From NCBI GenBank assembly GCA_013288905.1, contig JABDAW010000006.1:4623-41107 (forward strand): 36,485 bases of DNA, written 5' to 3'. This document shows positions 26,139-35,178 of this stretch, piece after piece (position 1 is the first letter of the stretch; every line of letters starts with the position of its first letter). Made by a program: the position numbers and the translations under genes. The DNA comes from Bacteroidota bacterium (lineage in GTDB: Bacteria > Bacteroidota > Bacteroidia > AKYH767-A > JABDAW01). The notes under the pieces are model-generated. The model made no database searches, was not told where the DNA came from, and saw only the letters and a list, made by a program, of their open reading frames with translations.

Positions 26139-27932
26139 ATGAAAAGTCTATCCTTAATCGTAATCACCTTTGTTTTAGCCACCTTCAGTATTGCCCAGAC
26201 CATCCCTGCATCTAAGAGAGTGCAATGGTCTCCTGTCGGAATGTTTTCTAATAATCCTGTCATCACCACCGAACTTAATGTCATGAATTTTGGTGCTCAT
26301 GGCGACAGTATCAATGATGATGCCCATGCCATTGACAGTGCCATGAACTCTTTGAATGGTCATGCCGGCATTATCTATTTTCCTCACGGAAATTATCTGA
26401 TTAAATCAACGTTGAATCTGCCTGACAGTGTCATTCTGCGTGGTGATTGCTATGATTCTGCACGTTTGATTTTTAATCTTAATGGTGCTAATATTGATTG
26501 CATAGATGCCCAGGTAAATCAGACTGATACCTTCCAAAACATTGTTGCAGGATTTACCATAGATACTACTTATATTGTTCTGGACAGCACTACCGGCTTC
26601 AATGTCGGCGATTATGCTGAAATTTCCGAGACTAATGGCGCCTGGAATACTGTTCCCGCGACATGGGCTGTGGATTGTGTCGGGCAGATCATTCATATAA
26701 CTGCCATCAGTGGCGATACGATTCACTTTACGAACCCTTTGCGAATCAACTATACACCTTCTCTTCATCCCCAGATTAGAAAATGGACTCCGAGAAAGTT
26801 TGTTGGCATCGAAGATTTGCGCATGACCCGTGCTGATACCGGTCTGCCCGCAGGAGGCTATATGATGAATTTCTATAACGCCATTAATTGTTGGGTAAAG
26901 GGCGTTGAAAGTTATCATAGTTGTGGTGCTCATGTGGCTCTGAATGTCAGTACCAATATTACTGTATCAGGATGTTATTTTCATGATGCTTATGCTTATG
27001 ATGGCACGAATACAAGGGGCTACGGCGTTATGATGATTCAGCATACCGGGCAATGTCTGGTAGAAAATAATGTCTTTAATCATCTTCGTCATGCTGTCAT
27101 TGTGAAGCAGGGTGCTAATGGAAACGTTGCCGGGTATAACTATGCCATTAATGAATATCGCGTGGAAAATCCCACTGATGCAGGAGCCGATCTGGTATGT
27201 CACGGGCACTATTCTTTTGCTAATTTATTTGAAAGTAATATTGTAAATAATATCATGATAGATTCGACTTGGGGACCCACAGGTCCTTATACCACTTTCT
27301 TTCGTAATCGCGCGGTATTGTATGGTATTTTGATGACTCCCGGTGCCAGTGTTTTATCAGACAGTCTTAATTTCGTCGGCAATGAAACTACTGACAATGC
27401 TTTTCTTCATGGCTTATATTATCTTGCCGGTACGAATCATTTTCAATGGGGTAATAATATCTTAGGCACCATCACTCCGGCGAATACCACTCCTCTTCCT
27501 GATACGTCTTATTATAGAACATCATTTACTGACCTCTTTCCGACCACTCCCTATCCTCCAACCATTGGTATTCCTAATACTTTGAATACAGGCACCATTC
27601 CCGCCATGCAAAGATATGTTGCCGCTGGAAGGATGACAGTTTCACCAAATGCTCCTTGTGTTTTAACAGGAATTCCTTCGATTAATTCTACAGAGAAAGT
27701 TCTTATTTATCCCAATCCTGCTGCTGATAATTTCTTTGTCATGTTGAATAATAATGGTTCTTCTACTCTGGAAATAATTACGTTGGATGGAAGAATGATT
27801 TCTTCTGTTTCTATTCCCAAAGACCAGCATCTTACAGAAATAAATACTGCTGATTTCCCACAAGGCATCTACTTTATCAAGGTGATTAATGATAAAGAAG
27901 TCGTGGTGAAGAAGATTGCTGTAGAAAGGTAA
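26139..27932 (+). CDS. Secreted parallel beta-helix (pectate-lyase-like) protein with T9SS C-terminal sorting domain
   Basis: NVMNFGAHGDSINDDAHAIDSAMNSLNGHAGIIYFPHGNYLIKSTLNLPDSVILRGDC is typical of pectate-lyase-like proteins; C-terminus LIYPNPAADNFFVML...GIYFIKVINDKEVVVKKIAVER. Confidence 0.88.
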   Translation: MKSLSLIVITFVLATFSIAQTIPASKRVQWSPVGMFSNNPVITTELNVMNFGAHGDSINDDAHAIDSAMNSLNGHAGIIYFPHGNYLIKSTLNLPDSVILRGDCYDSARLIFNLNGANIDCIDAQVNQTDTFQNIVAGFTIDTTYIVLDSTTGFNVGDYAEISETNGAWNTVPATWAVDCVGQIIHITAISGDTIHFTNPLRINYTPSLHPQIRKWTPRKFVGIEDLRMTRADTGLPAGGYMMNFYNAINCWVKGVESYHSCGAHVALNVSTNITVSGCYFHDAYAYDGTNTRGYGVMMIQHTGQCLVENNVFNHLRHAVIVKQGANGNVAGYNYAINEYRVENPTDAGADLVCHGHYSFANLFESNIVNNIMIDSTWGPTGPYTTFFRNRAVLYGILMTPGASVLSDSLNFVGNETTDNAFLHGLYYLAGTNHFQWGNNILGTITPANTTPLPDTSYYRTSFTDLFPTTPYPPTIGIPNTLNTGTIPAMQRYVAAGRMTVSPNAPCVLTGIPSINSTEKVLIYPNPAADNFFVMLNNNGSSTLEIITLDGRMISSVSIPKDQHLTEINTADFPQGIYFIKVINDKEVVVKKIAVER

Positions 27933-28037
27933 TATCCAAATTATATATTCAGTCTTCGGGTTTTCACCTCGTGGAATGATGTGCTATTATTTGTCCATTA
28001 ACTTTGTAATATTGCACCTCAAAATAAACACATATAT

Positions 28038-28976
28038 ATGAGTAGAAATTTAATTGTATTAATGACTGTAATGATGATTGCAGTAAGTGCTGCGGCACAG
28101 AATGATTCTTTAACGAAGAAAGATACTTTAACCAAAAGAGATACTATCTGGCGTAGAGGCGGCTATGGAAATGTAACCTTCAATCAAGCTTCCTTTTCAG
28201 ATTGGGCTGCGGGCGGACAAAATTCCTATGGCGGGAATGCTTTGTTATCTCTTTTTGCTAAAATGAAAAGTGGAAAATGGGCTTGGGATAATACCCTCGA
28301 CTTAGCCTTTGGTGGTTCCAAAATAGGTAACCAACATGCGCAGAAGACTGATGATAAAATTGACTTTAACTCTAAGGTGGGTTGGGATATGGGGCGTAAT
28401 TTTTATCTAACTTACCTTCTTGGCTTCAAAACTCAATTTACAGAAGGATTTAATTATACTGATACCTCCAGAACGAGGATTTCAAACTGGCTCACGCCTG
28501 CTTATCTTTTAAATTCTGTGGGTATAGATTGGAAGCCTTCTGATAAACTTTCGGTTTATTTGTCTCCGGTAACATCCCGAACCACTTTTGTGGAAGATCA
28601 GATGCTTATTAATGAAGCTCTCCTGGCTAATCAAACTCTTTTCGGTGTTCCTCCGGGCTTAAAGATGAAAAATGAAATAGGAGCGTACTTTAAATTGAAG
28701 CATCGCTTTAAAGTTATGCAGAATATAAACCTTAGTTCAGAGGTAGATTTGTTTTCTAATTACGAACAAAACCCTCAAAATGTAGTTGTCAATTGGGAAG
28801 AAGTCCTCGCCATGAAAGTTAATAAATATATTAATGTCCTTATCCAGACTCAATTGATTTATGATGATCAGGTTTTGATTCACAGAGCTAATGGCACTGC
28901 TGGTCCAGGCACTCAATTCAAAGAAGCTTTAGGCATAGGATTTGCTTATCGTTTTGAAGGATTTGGAATAAAATAA
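28038..28976 (+). CDS. DUF3078-family protein
   Basis: WRRGGYGNVTFNQASFSDWAAGGQNSYGGNALLSLFAKMKSGKWAWDNTLDLAFGG is characteristic; signal peptide present. Confidence 0.87.
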   Translation: MSRNLIVLMTVMMIAVSAAAQNDSLTKKDTLTKRDTIWRRGGYGNVTFNQASFSDWAAGGQNSYGGNALLSLFAKMKSGKWAWDNTLDLAFGGSKIGNQHAQKTDDKIDFNSKVGWDMGRNFYLTYLLGFKTQFTEGFNYTDTSRTRISNWLTPAYLLNSVGIDWKPSDKLSVYLSPVTSRTTFVEDQMLINEALLANQTLFGVPPGLKMKNEIGAYFKLKHRFKVMQNINLSSEVDLFSNYEQNPQNVVVNWEEVLAMKVNKYINVLIQTQLIYDDQVLIHRANGTAGPGTQFKEALGIGFAYRFEGFGIK

Positions 28977-28988
28977 TAATTGATTATT

Positions 28989-29969
28989 ATGGCTGGAAAT
29001 AATAGCAACAATAAAACTAATGTAGCTCTTATTTCTTTTGCCTTCCTTCTTTTCTTCACCATTATTTTTAGTCAGCGTGTAGAAAGTTTTTCTGTAAAGC
29101 CCTTTAAGCCTGTTGCCGCCGATACCACCGAAATAGCTTTCGTTGCTGATACTCAAGCCCCCTTATGGGTCGAAACTTTGAAGCTCAAGCGCAATCATAA
29201 TGAGAAAGCCACAGAGATGATCTTTAAAGAAATACTTGCTACTCATCCGCGATGTTTCTTTATTCTTGGCGATATTGTTTCATGGAGCGGGATTGAGAAA
29301 AATTGGAATATAATGGACAAATATCTCAGAGATTTGAGGGCTGCGAATATCCCTGTTTATGCTTGTCTTGGAAATCATGAATATCTTGGAAGCGGCACCG
29401 ATGGTCAAACTAATTTCCAGAAGCGATTTCCTAATCACCATAATACCGGATATGTTGAAATTGTTGATTCCATAGCGGTTGTCTTGATGAATTCAAATAT
29501 AAAGGTAATGAGTCCCAAAGATACTGCCATTCAAAATCAATTCTACAAGGAAACTTTGAAACGATTGGATGCAGACCCCGCCATTCAATATATTATTGTA
29601 GGCTGCCATCATCCCCCATATACCAACAGCAGCATTGTCAATCCTTCTAAGAATGTAATGAACTATTTCGTGCCCCTTTTCCTTCGCACGAAGAAGTGTA
29701 AACTCTTTATTACCGGGCATTCACACAACTTCGAATACTTTAAAAGAGATGGGAAGGACTTTGTAATTGTCGGAGGCGGCGGTGGTCTTCATCAACCTCT
29801 CGTTAAAACTTCAAAACGAATTCCTGACTCTGCCAATGGCTATGATCCGATGTTTCATTATCTTACTATAAAGAGATTCAACGACCATCTTCAACTTACA
29901 TCCCATCAACTTAAAGAAGACTTCTCCGGTTTTGAAAACGGCTTTACCTTTGCTATTCAAAAACCATAG
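28989..29969 (+). CDS. Metallophosphoesterase
   Basis: FVADTQ, ILGDIVSW, CLGNHEYLG, VGCHHPPYTNSS and ITGHSHNFEYF match calcineurin-like phosphoesterase motifs. The listed start is TTG at 28980; an in-frame ATG lies at 28989. Confidence 0.9.
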   Translation: MAGNNSNNKTNVALISFAFLLFFTIIFSQRVESFSVKPFKPVAADTTEIAFVADTQAPLWVETLKLKRNHNEKATEMIFKEILATHPRCFFILGDIVSWSGIEKNWNIMDKYLRDLRAANIPVYACLGNHEYLGSGTDGQTNFQKRFPNHHNTGYVEIVDSIAVVLMNSNIKVMSPKDTAIQNQFYKETLKRLDADPAIQYIIVGCHHPPYTNSSIVNPSKNVMNYFVPLFLRTKKCKLFITGHSHNFEYFKRDGKDFVIVGGGGGLHQPLVKTSKRIPDSANGYDPMFHYLTIKRFNDHLQLTSHQLKEDFSGFENGFTFAIQKP

Positions 29970-29994
29970 GGTTCTTAGAAAAACTCATGACCTT

Positions 29995-30330
29995 GAAGGC
30001 AATAGAAAATAACTGCTCACATCCTTCTAAACTTTTGGAATTGAGCAAGTAGTATTGATCAGACCATTCCATCTTTGCGGAATGGAGTAAGCGGTACTGA
30101 TCAGACCATTCCCAAACTTCGGAAGGCAGTGATTGATACCGATCATTGTTATCTAAAACATTGGAATGATATGAACAGTGTTTTGTATTGTAGTCCAAAA
30201 CTTTGATTTTAAATGAAAATAACTGACCATTACGGAACACATTTGCGTTTCGCAGTGACCCGTACGACTTAGTCCAAAACAAATTTGCGTTTCGCAGTGA
30301 TCCGTACGACTCAGTCCAAAACACATTTGT
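29995..30330. repeat. Array 6: eight degenerate 42-bp (2 x 21) units
   Basis: Units start at 29995, 30037, 30079, 30121, 30163, 30205, 30247, 30289, each exactly 42 bp. The last two are nearly identical (gtttcgcagtga[c/t]ccgtacgact[t/c]agtccaaaaca[a/c]atttg). Confidence 0.88.
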
Positions 30331-30356
30331 GAAGGTTTGAAATAGAAATTCAAAAG

Positions 30357-30905
30357 TTAAGCAGATAATCCGAAAAGCTTATAATTCTTAATTCTTTGGA
30401 AAATCTTAAAGAAGATATATCCAAGAAAAATACCTGTTAGCATTCCACAAACGACATCTCCCGGGTAATGAACTCCGAGGTAAATACGGCTATATGAAAC
30501 CAGCATCGCATAAGGCAATAAAACAAAAACTATCCAGGAAAATCTCTTTCGCAATAAAAAGAAAATAAAGGCTGCTATGGCGAAGCTTGTGGAAGCATGC
30601 GAAGAGGGAAACCCATACTTGCCTCCATGATAATCCTTTACCAAATGAATGGTATCGGCAAGAGCCGCTTCATGAGACGGACGGGGTCTTTCGACCATAT
30701 TCTTGATTAATCCTGAAGTCAATTGATCGCTGCATATAATTAAGGCAATAGAAAATAACAGGATGATGAAACCTTGGTTCTTAAACTCTCTAAAAATCAA
30801 GATTAAAATGAAAATATAAAGCGGAATCCAAATTAATTTATTGCTCGCCCAATACATGATAAAATCGAAAAAGGAATTGTGCATTCCATTTAGAAAAAGG
30901 AACAC
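30357..30905 (-). CDS. PAP2-family phosphatase (membrane)
   Basis: KNMVERPRP, YGFPSSHASTSFAIA and YSRIYLGVHYPGDVVCG match the three PAP2 motifs. The ORF-track start is GTG at 30905; the true start may be slightly upstream. Confidence 0.9.
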   Translation of the reverse strand: MFLFLNGMHNSFFDFIMYWASNKLIWIPLYIFILILIFREFKNQGFIILLFSIALIICSDQLTSGLIKNMVERPRPSHEAALADTIHLVKDYHGGKYGFPSSHASTSFAIAAFIFFLLRKRFSWIVFVLLPYAMLVSYSRIYLGVHYPGDVVCGMLTGIFLGYIFFKIFQRIKNYKLFGLSA

Positions 30906-30939
30906 GGAAGTGTCTATGGAATTGAGAGTTTCTATGAGG

Positions 30940-31935
30940 TTACAATTTGTTAAGTTCCTTCCAAAGCATGTCTTTCAGCTTCGCAATTCCAGATTCTGTA
31001 ATCGAAGAAATAAATACTGAAGACACGCCTCGCGGAACTTCCTTTTTCATCTCTCTTAATAATTCAGCATCCAGCAAATCAGATTTTGTAATAGCCAAAA
31101 TCCTTGATTTATCTAATAGTTCAGGATTATATAACTTTAATTCTTTAAGTAATATTTTATAATCCTTCTTGATGCTTTTGCTGTCAGCAGGAATCATAAA
31201 CAAGAGAACAGAGTTCCTTTCTATATGTCTCAAGAAGCGAGTGCCGAGTCCCTTTCCTTCATGCGCCCCTTCGATTATCCCTGGAATATCAGCCATCACG
31301 AAAGATTTGTTTTCATGGTAAGATACGATACCGAGATTTGGAACCAAGGTTGTGAAAGGATAATCGGCAATCTCTGGTTTTGCGGCAGAAACCACTGAAA
31401 GCAAAGTTGATTTCCCAGCATTAGGAAACCCAACCAAGCCCACATCGGCAAGGAGTTTTAATTCTAATATCTTCCATTCTTCCTTGGCGGGATCACCAGG
31501 TTGAGCGTATCGCGGGCTTTGATTAGTAGAAGATTTGAAATGATTATTTCCCTGCCCTCCTCTGCCGCCTTCCAAAAGGATTTCTTCTTGACCGTCCTCA
31601 GAAATTTCAAATAAAACTTCACCTGTCTCAAAGTCCTTCGCAATAGTCCCAATAGGGACTTCAAGAATATCATCCTTCCCATTAGCACCGGTTTTTAAAG
31701 TGCTGCCACCACGCTCGCCGGGAGTTCCAAGGACATGTTTACGATATTTCAAATGCAATAGGGTCCACATTTGTTTATTTCCTTTGACAATGATATGTCC
31801 TGCCCTGCCACCATCACCACCATCAGGTCCACCTTTAGCGGTTAATTTATCACGATGAAAATGCACCGCCCCCGGACCACCGGCACCTGTGCGGCAACAA
31901 ATCTTTACATAATCTACGAAGTTGGAAGAAGCCAT
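30940..31935 (-). CDS. obg: GTPase Obg/CgtA
   Basis: [42 protein letters not shown] (Obg fold), [13 protein letters not shown] (G1), [25 protein letters not shown]. Confidence 0.97.
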   Translation of the reverse strand: MASSNFVDYVKICCRTGAGGPGAVHFHRDKLTAKGGPDGGDGGRAGHIIVKGNKQMWTLLHLKYRKHVLGTPGERGGSTLKTGANGKDDILEVPIGTIAKDFETGEVLFEISEDGQEEILLEGGRGGQGNNHFKSSTNQSPRYAQPGDPAKEEWKILELKLLADVGLVGFPNAGKSTLLSVVSAAKPEIADYPFTTLVPNLGIVSYHENKSFVMADIPGIIEGAHEGKGLGTRFLRHIERNSVLLFMIPADSKSIKKDYKILLKELKLYNPELLDKSRILAITKSDLLDAELLREMKKEVPRGVSSVFISSITESGIAKLKDMLWKELNKL

Positions 31936-31952
31936 ATTTTTGTTTTTAATAA

Positions 31953-32010
31953 TTAAGGTCTAAAGATATCGGCTCTTCAAACTCGAACAACCTATATCTT
32001 TAGACCTTAA
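31953..32010. repeat. 17-bp-arm perfect inverted repeat between tonB and obg
   Basis: ttaaggtctaaagatat (31953-31969) / atatctttagaccttaa (31994-32010). Confidence 0.9.
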
Positions 32011-32024
32011 ATTATAAACTGATA

Positions 32025-32837
32025 TTATTGTAATTTAAATTGTATTGGTAAATTATATGAAACAGGTACTGCACGTCCATTTTGTTTACCCGGTTTCCAA
32101 TTTGGCATTGCTTTTACAACCCTAACTGCTTCCTCATCACAACCAGCACCAATGCCTCTTAAAACTTTTACATTACTGATTTTCCCTTCTTCATCAACCA
32201 CAAAATTAACGAATACTTTTCCCTGTATATTTGTTTCTCTTGCCATAGAAGGATATTTCATATTATCATTCAAATATTGAAATAGTTTCTCCTCACCGCC
32301 AGGAAAGGAAGGCATTTGCTCCACATAAGAATAGACTTCCGGCTTCTTTGGCGGAGGAATAGGTGCTGAAGGTGCCGCATAAACCGTAGTATCCGGTCCT
32401 GGAGTTGCATCAGGAGGAGGTGGCGGTTTAGGTGGCTCGGTATTTTTTGGAAGTTCAGGCTCATCAACAGGCTTGATAACAACCTTTGGGGGCACAAAAC
32501 GAACTTGCTCTACTTGCTTTGGAATGTTTAATTTTGGAGGAGGAGGTAACTCCTTTTCCAATGGAGGAGGCGGACCTAATTCGGTTACCACTTCCTTAGT
32601 CCTGTGCTTTGCGTTGGTATCTTCAGATGGACTTAATAGTTTTATGATTAATGGAATTGCCAATACAAAAAATACTATTCCTAAAGTAATTCCAAAAGAA
32701 ACAGATGCTCGCTTTCCGTAAAATCTTCTTAAATCATAAGCACCATATTGACGATTCCTTGTTTCAAAAACAATATCATTTCTGCCGGTAGAAACTTCAT
32801 TGCCCCAATCGTTTAAAAATACATTATTACTTTTCAT
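32025..32837 (-). CDS. tonB: Energy transducer TonB
   Basis: N-terminal TM segment, Pro-rich linker, C-terminal TonB domain (PSFPGGEEKLFQYLNDNMKYPSMARETNIQGKVFVNFVVDEEGKISNVKVLRGIG). Adjacent exbD genes. Confidence 0.93.
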   Translation of the reverse strand: MKSNNVFLNDWGNEVSTGRNDIVFETRNRQYGAYDLRRFYGKRASVSFGITLGIVFFVLAIPLIIKLLSPSEDTNAKHRTKEVVTELGPPPPLEKELPPPPKLNIPKQVEQVRFVPPKVVIKPVDEPELPKNTEPPKPPPPPDATPGPDTTVYAAPSAPIPPPKKPEVYSYVEQMPSFPGGEEKLFQYLNDNMKYPSMARETNIQGKVFVNFVVDEEGKISNVKVLRGIGAGCDEEAVRVVKAMPNWKPGKQNGRAVPVSYNLPIQFKLQ

Positions 32838-32881
32838 TGTCCTTTTCTTTAATGATGCAAAAAGTGATTAAATTCCATAAA

Positions 32882-33430
32882 TTATTTATCCTTAATCAGA
32901 GCTTTATCGTCGGCAGTAATAGGAACCAAAGCATAAATGGGTGCTTTGGTAATCTTCATTTCATCCATAATATCCACGAAGTTTTTATACCTCGAAGAAT
33001 CCACAGGTTTAATCAATATCACCATAGGGAATTTATCGGGATCTTTACCAAGACCTCTCATAATGGCAGCTACATCTCTCTCTTTTTCCAATACAACCTT
33101 CCGAATACCATCCTTGGAATAAGTTGTGGTATTTACTTCGGGTTTTGTGATTCCCATCCACCAATAGACTTTATCTTTATCGCCAAGAATCAGGTTCATT
33201 ACTCTCTTTTCATTTACTTCTGGGGGCTTGGGAGCATTATCTTTTGGCTTTTCTGGAACTGCTATTTCCATTGTTTTAGGCTTTGCGAATGTTGTAGTAA
33301 GCATGAAAAATGTCAACAAAAGAAATGCCAAATCAACCATTGGAGTCATGTCAATTCGGGTAGATTGTTTCTTACTCCTGACCTTACCGCCTTTTTTATC
33401 ACCGCCGCCTTGCTGTTGTACTTCTGACAT
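32882..33430 (-). CDS. exbD: Biopolymer transporter ExbD (copy 2)
   Basis: RIDMTPMVDLAFLLLTFFMLTTTFAKPKTMEIAVPEK is the ExbD TM segment and downstream motif. Confidence 0.92.
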   Translation of the reverse strand: MSEVQQQGGGDKKGGKVRSKKQSTRIDMTPMVDLAFLLLTFFMLTTTFAKPKTMEIAVPEKPKDNAPKPPEVNEKRVMNLILGDKDKVYWWMGITKPEVNTTTYSKDGIRKVVLEKERDVAAIMRGLGKDPDKFPMVILIKPVDSSRYKNFVDIMDEMKITKAPIYALVPITADDKALIKDK

Positions 33431-33442
33431 AGTATTTAGTAT

Positions 33443-34063
33443 TTATTTATTATCAGGTTCGTTAACTCCAGGTTCAGCAATCAGGTTGGTGATGAGATTA
33501 AAATGATTTACATCCTGGCTTTTCAATGTTTCAATAACTTTATTGATGACAGGGAATTTGGTATCCAAATCTCCTTTAATAGCAATTCTCAACTTAGGGT
33601 TTGCAAGTCTTGAATAGATGATCCAATCAGCTAATTCATTATTCAATGAATCGGCTGGAATACCAGGCTGAATAATTGCTTTCCGTGCATCAGCTTCCAT
33701 GTCCAAATAAGATTGCAGTTGGCTTAAAGGCAGCCCAAAACTTGGCAATACCGCAAAACGATTTATCTGGTCTGGAGTGAATTTAATATTATGTGCATTA
33801 CCCATATTCGTCAGCAAGGTTTGCTTGGTGAATTTCCCATCCATACCAAAGAATACTTTGCCGTCCTTAGAAACAGTAAGCAATAGAATATCGGTATCCG
33901 GCAGACGGAAATTAGCATGTGACTTGGGCATATCTACTTGCACGGGTTCTTCGGGAGCGAATTTGGTGGTCAACATAAAAAACGTTACCAACAAAAACGC
34001 AAGATCAACCATCGGAGTCATATCCAAGGTCGGCGAACTTCTATGCGGTTTTACTTTAGGCAT
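33443..34063 (-). CDS. exbD: Biopolymer transporter ExbD (copy 1)
   Basis: TLDMTPMVDLAFLLVTFFMLTTKFAPEEPVQVDMPKS; ExbD TM motif. Confidence 0.92.
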   Translation of the reverse strand: MPKVKPHRSSPTLDMTPMVDLAFLLVTFFMLTTKFAPEEPVQVDMPKSHANFRLPDTDILLLTVSKDGKVFFGMDGKFTKQTLLTNMGNAHNIKFTPDQINRFAVLPSFGLPLSQLQSYLDMEADARKAIIQPGIPADSLNNELADWIIYSRLANPKLRIAIKGDLDTKFPVINKVIETLKSQDVNHFNLITNLIAEPGVNEPDNK

Positions 34064-34071
34064 ATCCTTTT

Positions 34072-34147
34072 AATTAGGAATTACGAATTAGGAATTAGGA
34101 ACCAGGATTCGTAAAGACTCCTAATTCCTAATTTCTAATTCCTAATT
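34072..34147. repeat. 29-bp-arm inverted repeat between exbB and exbD
   Basis: aattaggaattacgaattaggaattagga / tcctaattcctaatttctaattcctaatt, 27/29 pairing; overlaps the exbB stop codon (34142-34144). Confidence 0.92.
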
Positions 34148-34954
34148 GTTTTCCTTGTATTTAGCTGCAAAAGTATTTACGATGCTGAAACCTGCTTCGT
34201 CAATACCATAAGTCAAACCATCTATCTTGGAGGTGAAATAATTATAAAGGATAATAGCTATCGCTGAAGTTCCGATACCAAAAGCAGTATTGATAAGAGC
34301 TTCAGAAATACCTGTAGAAAGAGCAATAGCATCTGGCGCACCTGCCGCTGCCAACGCTTTGAAGGCGCGAATCATACCAAGTACAGTTCCGAGCAGCCCC
34401 ATCAAAGTGGCGATAGAAGCGATGGTAGAGATAATCACCAAATTCTTTTCCAGCATAGGCAATTCCAATTGAGTAGCCTCTTCAATATCTTTTTGGATAG
34501 CGAGGATTTTACGTTCTTTATCCAAGCCATGTTCGTTTTCCATTTCTTTGTATTTGCTCAAACCGGAGCGCACTACATTAGCGATAGAACCTTTCTGACG
34601 GTCGCATTCGGTAACAGCACCGTTGAAGTCGCCGCTGGTCATCATACCACGGATTTTCTTCACAAAAACTTCCACATTGCCAGAACCTTTAGCCTTGGAA
34701 ATAGTAAGCATACGCTCGATGGCAAAGGTAATAACAAGGATCAACATCCCGATAAGAATAGGCACGATAATACCTCCTTTGTGAATAATCCCCATGGTGT
34801 CATTAGGATTTTTCTCGGGATCATTTCCTTGAAAATGCGAAGGATCGCCAAGGACATAAGCATAGATAATGAAAGCGACAACGAATGCCACAGGGATAAC
34901 TACTGCGGCAAACATGGAACGAAGACTGCCGGAAGATTCTTTAGATTTACTCAT
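34142..34954 (-). CDS. exbB: MotA/TolQ/ExbB proton channel family protein
   Basis: TM segments with IASIATLMGLLGTVLGMIRAFKALAAAGAPDAIALSTGISEALINTAFGIGTSAIAIILYNYF; first gene of the cluster. Confidence 0.93.
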   Translation of the reverse strand: MSKSKESSGSLRSMFAAVVIPVAFVVAFIIYAYVLGDPSHFQGNDPEKNPNDTMGIIHKGGIIVPILIGMLILVITFAIERMLTISKAKGSGNVEVFVKKIRGMMTSGDFNGAVTECDRQKGSIANVVRSGLSKYKEMENEHGLDKERKILAIQKDIEEATQLELPMLEKNLVIISTIASIATLMGLLGTVLGMIRAFKALAAAGAPDAIALSTGISEALINTAFGIGTSAIAIILYNYFTSKIDGLTYGIDEAGFSIVNTFAAKYKENN

Positions 34955-35178
34955 TTTTATTTGTATTTAATTAAGTTTATTTATTTGTTGGATTTATTAC
35001 CTTTTATTCTCTTACCTTTATTTTTGAAAGTCCTTAATAACTTCTATTGGCTGGTTTTTATTGTATGATTCTATAAAAATTTGGAGCGGCGAATTTAGAA
35101 AAATTTTGATTGAAACAAGAGAAAAGGAAAAAAAATTTATGTCTAAGGTCTATAACCTAAGGGTCAGGCGACCTACAA

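Noticed and set aside
32025-34954. exbB-exbD-exbD-tonB as a novel system
   Set aside because: This arrangement with two exbD copies is common in Bacteroidota; only the internal hairpin is notable.
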